Assembly: GCA_019694875.1 (NCBI GenBank) | Contig: JAIBBC010000002.1 | Span: 310,001-374,000 of the forward strand | Origin: Cyclobacteriaceae bacterium | GTDB taxonomy: Bacteria; Bacteroidota; Bacteroidia; Cytophagales; Cyclobacteriaceae | Reading direction: 5' to 3' | DNA: 64,000 bases | Shown here: positions 53,090 to 62,600 of the stretch, one piece after another | Position numbering within the stretch: position 1 is the stretch's first letter | How the letters are laid out: every line of letters begins with the position of its first letter | Position numbers and translations under genes: made by a program | Notes under the pieces: model-generated | Databases searched by the model: none | What the model saw: only the letters and a program-made list of their open reading frames with translations | Told to the model about the DNA's origin: nothing

Positions 53090-56000
53090 TTAATGGGCGA
53101 TAATCACTTTGCGGTTCATCACGATGGCACCCGCGTGTGACCGAAGCGTTAGTACGTACATTCCTTTGCTTAAAGATTTAGTATCGAAATCGATTTTGTG
53201 TTCGCCTTTCACGATAACTGCTGATTTAACTTCCTGCCCGTACTGCGAACACAGAGAAACCTTGAGGTTCTGCTTTACGGGTTCAGGCAAATCAACTGTC
53301 AGGCTTGCATCTGCGGGGTTAGGATATAGAGTAGCTTCAGTGACCTTTAATTCATCGGGTTCAGAATTATTGCTCATCCTCGATTGCGGACCGCCACCGC
53401 ACGGGTCAGACGCACATGAAGGAATTGTTGCCGTGAATGTGAAGGACTGGCGTGAGCATCCACTTGCATTAGTTGAGGTAACGTAGTAGTCGGCCGATGT
53501 AACCATGTTAACCGTTTGCCCTACATACCCTGTGGACCAAACGTAATTTGATCCCCCGCTCGCCTGGAGAGTTACATACTGGTCGCACACGCAACCAATC
53601 TGGGTAATCGATGGACGTGCAGGCAGGGATGCAATAACAAGCGATTGCGTTGCAGAAGCAGCATTGTAATTACCGTTCCCGGCTTGTGTGGCAGTGATCG
53701 TTACTGTACCTGTTTGAAGTGCGTTTGCCGTGGACCCTGAAATAGTTGCAATAGCTGTATTTGAGCTGGAAAAAGTAACAGCTAACCCTGAAGACGAACT
53801 GGCGACTAAAGACACTGTCCCAGTTCCACATTTTGTGGGAATAGGCGAAAACGTAACTGTTTGGTTTGCTTTCGTGATAGTCAATGTCCCATTGACCAGT
53901 GTGATCGTGTAGTTATTGTCTGTTCCTCCTGAAAGGGTAATTGAATAGGAGCCTACGGGCGATGAAATAGTTGCTGAAGTTGTAGCGGTAGGTGGGGTAT
54001 CAATGACTGAGCCAGTTTCACCATTGAGGAGACCTGTATATACAATCGTAAATGCAGGATTTGTAGTGTTATAAGGTCGCGAAGCATTGGCAGTCGCCTG
54101 AATTGTTGCCTTATTCACGGTAAGCGTTCCATTTACATAGTTGAATGAATAGTTATTGTCAGTTCCACCTGAGGGACTAATTGGGTACGTACCTGCATTA
54201 CTTGTAAGGCCAGCGGTCGTTGATGCGGTTGGAGGGGTATCAATCACGGCAGCAGTTTCACCGTTAACAAACCCGGAATATGAAATTGTAAAGCTGGGAT
54301 TAGTTGCTCCGTATGCACGACTCTTATTATCGGCAGTCACCTGAAGTACAGCCTTATTAACAGTTAATGTTCCGTTCACATAAGTAAATGTATAATTATT
54401 GTCGGTACCACCGGACGGAGTGATTGGGTAATTCCCCACATTGCTTGTAATGGTAGCAGGAGTGTTAGCAGTTGGTGAAGTATCGATTACTGAAGCGGTT
54501 TCACCGTTAACAAAACCAGAGTAAGAGATTGTAAGGGTAGGGTTTGCTGCGCCGTAGGTTCTATAATTGCCATTCGCGGTTGCTGTAAGTATTGCCTTGG
54601 TAACTGTAAGCGTTTGTGGAACGGATGGAGCAGCAAAAAAATCTACGTTACCCGCCTGAGATGCGGTGATAGTTGTTGAACCAGCACCGGTGATTGTTAC
54701 CGTATTTCCACTGACAGTTGCCACAGAACTATTGGAACTTGTGTAGGTAACAGGGAGTCCTGAGGATGCGGTTGCAGTCAGATTAAATGATAAGTCTCCG
54801 TACGTTTTCGAGGACAATGCGTTAAATGTAATTGTTTGATTGCACTTCACGAGGCTAACGACAGTCGATGCGCTAATACCTGAGCAACCGGTAGACAAAT
54901 TTGTTACCTGTACCGTGTAGTTTCCGGCACTGGAAGCTGTGTATGAAGCGGACGTAGCATTAGGGATGGTAACGCCCCCTTTAAACCACTGATAGGAAAG
55001 GTCGGTTCCGATGTTTGCGTTTAGGGTGACTGACTCTCCTAGGCAAATATTTGTGCTGGATGAAGGTGTAATTACAGCTGATGGAGACGGATGAACCATA
55101 ACTGTTACATCCTTATCGGAAAATCCTGAACAGCCATTTCCAACCGCTGAAACTGTGTAAACTACAGTTCCCGTTGTTGCGGAATTATTCGTTAAATATT
55201 GGTTAATCGTGTTGCCTGTTCCGTTACTGTAGCCGGAAACATTTGAGGTAGCACTTTTAACAATATAATTAAAAGTTGTACCGGGAACATTACTCGAAAT
55301 TGCAACTGACTGTTGAGTGCTGGCATTGCATTTTGTAATGTCACCAGCGAAAATGGTCGGTTGCGATATAGTCGCTGAACCATCTCCAGCGTAGCCGCAA
55401 TTTATAGTTTCTAGTGTTGCGTATGACCAAATTGTGTATTGGCCTGACTCTAATATGTTTGTCCATGACAAACCCGACCCAGTTACTCCGTCCTTTGGCA
55501 AACCATAATCCGTACCATTGCGTTTCAATTGATATTTTATTCCCGTAGTGGAATTTGAAGTGTTAATATTTTTCCCGACAATGTCATTTGTGCACAACAC
55601 GCCTCCTCCGGAGACTGTAAAATAACCTGACGCTGCAATAGGAGCGACAGTTATTTGCCCGTTCATCGTCCTGTAGCACTGATTAGCTGGATCGTACGCT
55701 AGTACTTTGTAGGTTCCCGAAATACCTGTCTGCCAAGTCAATGTGCTGTTTGTTCCTGAAATCCAGAAATCTTCGTTAAGATTGTAGGGATAGGAATAAC
55801 TTACGCTTTGACCATTTTTAACAAGTTGATACTTTACATTTGTCTGTGAATTAGCTAGTGTTAACGGGACTGATAAGGTCTCAAATGGGCAATATGAACC
55901 GTTGCCGGTAAAATTTAATACTTGAGGAGAATTCTGGAAACTAATCGTTTTCTGACCAATCATTGTTACTTCACAGCCGTTTTGGGAAATTCCTTTAATC

Positions 56001-56500
56001 GAATATGTTCCAGCATTATGTTGTGCGTTAAAAAACAGACTATTGCCCTGTCCAATTAAGGAAGTAACACTAATATTATCTCGATAGAGTGTATAATTAA
56101 CTCCGACCTGTGAACCGGATATGCCAATACTAAACAAGCTTGGATTACCACTATAGTCTAATTCACATATAGCACCCTCGTTACCTACTAATGCGTACAC
56201 AGTTGGCTGGGCATTAACTGTAATATTGACTGCAATACTGGTTGCGCTACATCCATTCGAATGTGTTATCCTAACGCTATAATTTCCAGAAGTTGTAACT
56301 GAAATTGTTTGTGTTGTGGCCCCGTTTGACCAAAGATAGGTCTGAGGACTAGGCCCTCCATTTGCTTGAAGCACCACGACACCACCTTGACAGAATGTTG
56401 TTGGCCCAAACGGAACAATTGAGGCTGTACATTGGCCGTAAATTGTGAAAGGGCAAAGTAATCCCCAAAAAAGGACTAGCAGAGGAAGTATCTTGTTCAT
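53090..56500 (-). CDS. secreted T9SS cargo protein with Ig-like and MBG repeats
   Basis: The 1,136-residue protein has a signal peptide (MNKILPLLVLFWGLLCPFTIYGQ) and ends with a type A T9SS sorting domain (about residues 1055-1136, containing YPNPADASLTVDL and MYVLTL). The first 550 residues are several Ig/PKD-like modules with cysteine pairs. Then follow an Ig-like module (about 557-635), three MBG repeats of about 80 residues, each including an SGGTDNNY block (about 637-878), and another Ig-like module (about 880-958). It should be exported across the outer membrane and held on the cell surface or released; adhesion is a plausible role. No catalytic domain is seen. Confidence 0.85.
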   Translation of the reverse strand: MNKILPLLVLFWGLLCPFTIYGQCTASIVPFGPTTFCQGGVVVLQANGGPSPQTYLWSNGATTQTISVTTSGNYSVRITHSNGCSATSIAVNITVNAQPTVYALVGNEGAICELDYSGNPSLFSIGISGSQVGVNYTLYRDNISVTSLIGQGNSLFFNAQHNAGTYSIKGISQNGCEVTMIGQKTISFQNSPQVLNFTGNGSYCPFETLSVPLTLANSQTNVKYQLVKNGQSVSYSYPYNLNEDFWISGTNSTLTWQTGISGTYKVLAYDPANQCYRTMNGQITVAPIAASGYFTVSGGGVLCTNDIVGKNINTSNSTTGIKYQLKRNGTDYGLPKDGVTGSGLSWTNILESGQYTIWSYATLETINCGYAGDGSATISQPTIFAGDITKCNASTQQSVAISSNVPGTTFNYIVKSATSNVSGYSNGTGNTINQYLTNNSATTGTVVYTVSAVGNGCSGFSDKDVTVMVHPSPSAVITPSSSTNICLGESVTLNANIGTDLSYQWFKGGVTIPNATSASYTASSAGNYTVQVTNLSTGCSGISASTVVSLVKCNQTITFNALSSKTYGDLSFNLTATASSGLPVTYTSSNSSVATVSGNTVTITGAGSTTITASQAGNVDFFAAPSVPQTLTVTKAILTATANGNYRTYGAANPTLTISYSGFVNGETASVIDTSPTANTPATITSNVGNYPITPSGGTDNNYTFTYVNGTLTVNKAVLQVTADNKSRAYGATNPSFTISYSGFVNGETAAVIDTPPTASTTAGLTSNAGTYPISPSGGTDNNYSFNYVNGTLTVNKATIQATANASRPYNTTNPAFTIVYTGLLNGETGSVIDTPPTATTSATISSPVGSYSITLSGGTDNNYTITLVNGTLTITKANQTVTFSPIPTKCGTGTVSLVASSSSGLAVTFSSSNTAIATISGSTANALQTGTVTITATQAGNGNYNAASATQSLVIASLPARPSITQIGCVCDQYVTLQASGGSNYVWSTGYVGQTVNMVTSADYYVTSTNASGCSRQSFTFTATIPSCASDPCGGGPQSRMSNNSEPDELKVTEATLYPNPADASLTVDLPEPVKQNLKVSLCSQYGQEVKSAVIVKGEHKIDFDTKSLSKGMYVLTLRSHAGAIVMNRKVIIAH
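53867..54592. repeat. three tandem MBG domain repeats in the T9SS protein
   Basis: Three copies of about 80 codons each, beginning with NANGNYRTYGAANPT-type, DNKSRAYGATNPS-type and NASRPYNTTNPA-type blocks and each ending GTLT(V/I)(N/T)KA. DNA similarity is visible between copies, more between the first two than the third. Confidence 0.85.
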
Positions 56501-56547
56501 AAAGTTGAGAATCTGTGGGGGTAGTTCAATTTAAAAATTCGTTGTTA

Positions 56548-56575
56548 ATAAAAAAAGCCGCCCGGAGGCGGCTTT
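56548..56575 (-). terminator. rho-independent terminator of the second T9SS cargo gene
   Basis: Same 9-base-pair stem, CGGA loop and T run as at 53038-53063; 29 bases after the stop of the giant gene. It also separates that gene from the downstream cargo gene. Confidence 0.92.
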
Positions 56576-56603
56576 ACGTTATTAATTCGTTTTAGCTGGT
56601 TCG

Positions 56604-59600
56604 CTAGTGCTTAACCATCAATTTTCGCACCGCCTTGCTTCCGCCAGGGGTTGTGAGTTGGAGCATATAAACACCATCGGCCATTGTTTCGGTTGAAACG
56701 GCTTTCGTTTTTTCTCCCATCCTGAACTCCGACTGATACACTGTTTTTCCGAAGGCATCGATCAGCACAACAGGAGTAGGCTTAGCGGCCGCTGCCGGCA
56801 ATTCAATATTCACCAGTTGATTGGCAGGATTAGGGAATACGTGAATGTTCTTCACGTACTCCGGATCTTCCGTGCCTGTGATCAAATCAGGTGTTGCAGG
56901 GCTGCCCAAAAAGAAAGATTGATAAACAGTTTTGGTTTCACCATCAATCTTCTGGACGAAAACAACTATGCCATCTCCATTCGGGTTTGACCAAGTCAGT
57001 TCTGGAATTGTTATCATTGCACCTCCTGCCAGCGAACCGCTAAGCGGCAGGCCTGCTGCCGAAGGGAGCATTTGTTTCGCAACATATACGAACCTGTTGT
57101 TGCCTGAACTTCCGAAAAGGTCTTCATTTCCGACCCGATCAATTTGTTTTTTGACGATCACAGTAAACACGTTAATGCCTTCTAACGGAATCCACTGCGT
57201 TGCGGTATTAGTAAGCGTTATGTTTATCTTAACGTCCCGGCCGACTTTTGTAGTGGTTGCGTCTATGTCCACCACCGAAGGAGTCAGTACCCGGTCGTCA
57301 TTATAGTCGTCAAACCACGATACAAGGTTACCATTTTCGAAACCCCCATCAACGCGCGCGGTTGGAGCTTCAGTAATGCCGTAAAATGCTGCTCGGGCAT
57401 TATTCATCTGTTCGTTATCTTCGTTCAAAAGGTCATTTCCCGGGAAGGGCGTATGATATTGCACCTTAACAATTTCTCCGTTTGAGACTTTTCCGGCAGA
57501 ATCGTACTTGGTGTTATGGACGGTGGTAGCGAGTGTTGGATTTGCTTCAGGTGAAGTATTGGTGAAATTTTCGAACAACACAACCCGGCTCCGCTCTCCA
57601 ATAAATACGTTGTCAAATGCAAAGCCGCTCTTTCGGTTATTGCCGGCAAATGCGATGCGGAACACAATGGTATCTCCAATTACATTATCCAATTTATAGA
57701 TCGCTTTTTTCCATCCCGGATAAATTCCGGTCCAGCCGTAGTCGTTGGCACTCTGGTTACCCGGACTGTTTGAGATACCCGTTGCATCGTACCAGTTAAT
57801 ACCTGACCCTACGTCTCCCAGCACTTTCCAACTTCCTTCGGATTGAATTTTTCCGTCATCATTGTATTGCATGACTGTTCCGTCAACTCCAAACGGTGTG
57901 TCCGACCAGGCATCTAATGAAACAACCGGCTTGGTAGCATCTTTAAAATTGAAGCATCCGCTCATGACCCAGGAATTTTCTCCATCATTATAAGGCCCCG
58001 CCAGATTGGTAGCCCACGCAGCACCGTCCGATGGGTCAGCCCCTGCTGTAGTGTTACCCAATTGCCACGAAGATTTTACACCTCCGGTAAACCAAAAATT
58101 ATTGCTGGCGTTAAAATTTTGATCGTAACCAGTCGAGGGAGTTATTGATTTGTAGATGGGCAAAACATGAACGATCTGCTTAACTGTGTCTCTGCATTGA
58201 TTCTGCGTTACCACAATCAACTCAACAGAGTCTGACCCAACGCGAGTAGTATAATTAACAGTCGGGTTTGCCCCACCTGGTGAGCCTGAATGCGTGAGAT
58301 TGTTTTGTGTATGAAAATTCCACAAATACTGACTGGGGAAAAGGGGCGGGGGAGTAGGGCTTTCCGTGGCATCAAACCGGGTACTTGAAGCCATAGTCAA
58401 TGAATCAAAACAAGGATTGCGCCAGCTAAAATCGATTTTAGGCTTCGGATGTATCGTAAGCTGTTTAGTACCCGAAAAAGCACAATAAGTAGTTGTCATT
58501 GTATAAGTAACCGACTTTGATCCCAGGTTGGCAAAGTTGTGCTCCGGACTTAGGTAAGTTCCTTTGGTTCGTCCGCTGTTTACAACTCCTACAATCGGTC
58601 CATTTCCAGCCGCAAGTGTATTGCCGTCATTAAAATTCCAGGATGTTGAAAGTACGTCAGCCTGCGTTACTAATGCTGTTGAGCTTGGCCCGGTTTGAAT
58701 GGTTGATTTATTGTTCAAACGAACAAAATTCTCAAAACATGAGTCTAGCGGGTCTAGAATAGGCTTTATTTTCGCCAACACCGTAAGCGGGATGTCAATA
58801 AAGTTAGTACAGAGTGCGGAGTTTGTATGTGAAAACCGCAAAATGTAGTTGCCCGGAATCAATGTTGGTGTAGTGAGTAAGGCAGTGCCACCGCCTGGGA
58901 TTAAAGCGCCAAGCGGTAACGTACCGCTCTGAACTGCCCAAGACCCCGTATTTACAGGACCATTCTCATCACTTCCCGAAAAGGTTATCAGTGTTGGTGA
59001 ACCGCCATCGTGCCCCCCTTCCGTACAAATTTTCAGCGGATCAGAGGCACCCGATGACACGGAGAGAATAGGAAGCCCTTTGATCTTTACCCTTACCAAT
59101 GTTCGCGGACTTTCACATAAACTTACAGTTTGCGTTACCTCAAAATCATATGTTGTTGGTTGGGTTGTCGGATGAGGAATATGGAGCGCGGCTGTATCTG
59201 GGGCTGTGCCTGCGAAGAAAGAAGTTGAGTTTCCGGGCAAATACCATTGTACTCCTGTTCCCGGTACCACAAGTTTTGCCGCGTCAATAGTTGCGCCCAG
59301 ACAAAACTCCCTATCAGGAGAATTGTTAAAGTTTGGAGTAGGGGCTGGAGGCGATGCTTTGACAATTACCGAGAGTTCGAGAGCAGGGTTTGCGGCAGTT
59401 GATAACCTGTTACTTTCGCATCCGTTAATAACCTGTGTTACATAGAATTTTGTTGTGGCAACAGTGTTCGGATTTACGAGCGTTGATGGCGGTGAAAAAT
59501 TATTACCAGTTGATTCCAGAGTCGTGAGGTTCGCGTCTGAGTACCACTGGTACTTATCGGGAGACGTCAGCGGAGGATTGTTTATTATGAACGTACCAAT

Positions 59601-62600
59601 TGGCGCTCCCTGGCAAGTCTCTGGGGCAATGCCGGGGGCCGCAACCACGGTAGGTGCCACACTTGGTGGTCTAACATTCACGGTAAGGGTGATAGGCGCG
59701 GACGTAGCAGAACAATTTGTTGAAGGATCACGGTATGTGTAGGTAATAGTTGAAGTTCCGCCTGCCGGATGGGCTGAAGGATTAAAAGACCAAACTTTTG
59801 GATCCGAGGCACTGTAGGTTACAGCTCCTACTGGGCCGGACACCGGAGTAAAAAGATCATTACCTATGTCATTTGAATTTGGAGGATTCCCAGTGAGCGT
59901 AACAGCTGATTCATCGGCACAGAATTGACTCGGAATTGAACTCGTATTTATTGATACAGAAGGTGCAGGTCGGACTGGAATAAGTTGCCAGATAATAAAA
60001 GTACTTACACCATCGGTAATCTCGAACCCGATCCAAATTCCGATCGTGCCATATACGCTTCCTGTTGCGGAATACACGGGCTGGTATTCCGCGAGTTTGG
60101 GGTCGAAAGTATTTCCAGGCACAATTGTATTTCCCAAGTTGACCGGTCCCGGCAATGCGCCAATATTTATCGTCCCATTTGTGTTTCGCCCGCCTGGGGT
60201 ATTCCAATAAACGAACCTGACAAAGGTATAAGTAGGATAAAATGTGCTTATATATGATGCTGCGCTTAAAGTAGGTGAAGTAGCATCGTTATTACAATAT
60301 GAAGCAAGTAGTCCGGTGATATTTGTTGAATAAACTTCAAACTGCTTAGTCACGGTAAACTGGCAAGCCTGAGGGCTTCCGTCTGTGTACGTGTAAACAA
60401 TATCATAGAGCGGAGGGCTTAACGAAAGTGATTGGGGATTAAACCGCCACTCGCCCGAAACATTAGTTACTCCTGGGCCGGAAAATGTTCCGCCTGCCGG
60501 ACTACCAACGAGCTTAACAGCGTTAGAACTTTGGCTGAATCGGGTTTCGTTTGGTTGAACCGTTACGTCACCTGAATTAAGCTTAATAACGGTAAAACCC
60601 AAGCCGACTGGGGGCGTACCAGACGCTGCAGTCACGGTTCCTAATTGAGTACCGGCTACTACGCCCGCGATCGTTGCAGTTCCCCCGGATCGTGTTATTT
60701 GGGTGCCTCCTGAAGGAGCGGTACTGCCGGGGTATCTAATTTTGAGACCGCTAATAGTTAACGTATTTAAACCGGTAGGTGCCGTAATGCTATAGTCGAA
60801 CTGTACAATGTTGTTCCCGGTAAAGCCCACATTACTAAATGTCGTGGTGCTATTAGACATTGTTAGCGTTGGATTTGTACCCGTATCGAACACAAATCCC
60901 GTTGGAAGGGCTATTGAAAATGAACCTGTATTTGAAAACCCGGCCGGATCTGTTTCAGTGATTTGGATATTACCCAACGTTTGAAAAATTCCGCCATAGC
61001 AGAGATTTAGGGCGCTTGGCTGGGAAACGATCGAAGCCGAGCTTGTAATTGTAACCGTTGCTGTCGGATCAGTAAAATTGTCATCGTACGCATCATCCGA
61101 GGCCGTCAAAGTATACGTTCCTGATTGATTGAGCTGAAGTGTTGTCCAAGTGTACACACCTGCGGATAATGGGGGAGTTAACGATTCAACAGGAGGAGGG
61201 GGTGTGTTATCGACCGATAGTGTACCTGCACCTCCCGTGGCCGTAAGTGCCACCTGACTACTGTAATCTAAATCAATATTATTTTGACCATCCTTTGCTT
61301 GAATTGTCAATGAGAATGGAGAATTAATGCCTGTATTTGAAGGGTTACCTGTGAATGCAAGTGCAGAGGCAGTAACTTCAATTTTGTTAGCGTCCACACT
61401 GGCAGCACTTGTTGAGCTGGCACCGCCTGCATTACCTGCAGCGAACCCTGAACCGGAACTACTGGCCGTTGCTGATTGAATTGTAACGTCAACTATTGCA
61501 TTATCTGTGACTGTATTTTGAAATGTTGCCCTTACGGTAAAATCTTTGTTGTTATTGTCACTGGCCGAAAGTGTAAGTCCGGAAAATGTTATCGTGCCGC
61601 TTGAAACGTCTTGCTGAGTACCCGCTACAATGCTGCTTCCGTCAAATAGGGCAATCCGTCTAACCATACCAAAGTTGGTTAATTGGATTTGAAGAGCTGT
61701 CAGTGTTGTAGATGCGTTATCAAGGTCCGATAAACCTCCACCATCCTGAATTCTGAATGTCGCAAGTGTAGCGCTATTGCCATTGGTCAATGGATTTCCG
61801 GTCCGTTTAGTGATGTAGTCAATATTATCTGTGGTCCCACCGTTCAATATAATATTTGAGTTCTGGGACGTGGCAAACGTAAACGTTCGGCTAATCGTCA
61901 AAGCATTTTTGTTACCGGCCGAAACTGTAATGTTTGCCTGAGTGGGCGCAGTTGTAACAGAGGCAGAAGCATTATTAACATTATTGGCAACATCAACCAC
62001 CAGGTAGAAGTATACGGTAGTTCCGTTAATCGTTTCAGAAAGGCCCGAAAAGTTGCCATCAGGGCTGTTGTCATTTTGTACTTGGGTTCCAATTGAGCCA
62101 GCAACGGTAGATCGGTATAGGTATTCATCGGTAAATTGACTTCCTAGCCCCGTATAGTTAAATCCGATAGCTGTAATCGTTTGGGTTCCGTTTGATGTAA
62201 CGGAAAATCCGGTTAGAACCTGCGTAGAAGATCCTGCTGATAATACGTTGCTTGAAATGACTGGTGCTGTTCCTGCTGTAATTTCTGTAAACGTGGCTGT
62301 AGCTAACCCAAAACTATAATTTGTACCCGTTGCGGTTCCTGTGGCAACTCCGCCACCCGTGGTAATTGTAACATTTGCAGGAGCAAGAGAGGGCTGAACT
62401 GCTGTTGTTGCACCTGTCACTGTAGGATCGATATCAACAATCAGGAAATAATTTGTTCCTGCTGTCGTGATATTTTGGCTAAGCCCTGTTATGGCCACCT
62501 GGGTAGCTGAAGGTGTGAATGTAAGTCCGCCAATCGGAGCGGAGTTATCACCAGCTGTTGCATAGCTTGCATCGGTCGATGTAATCAATCTATAGTTACT

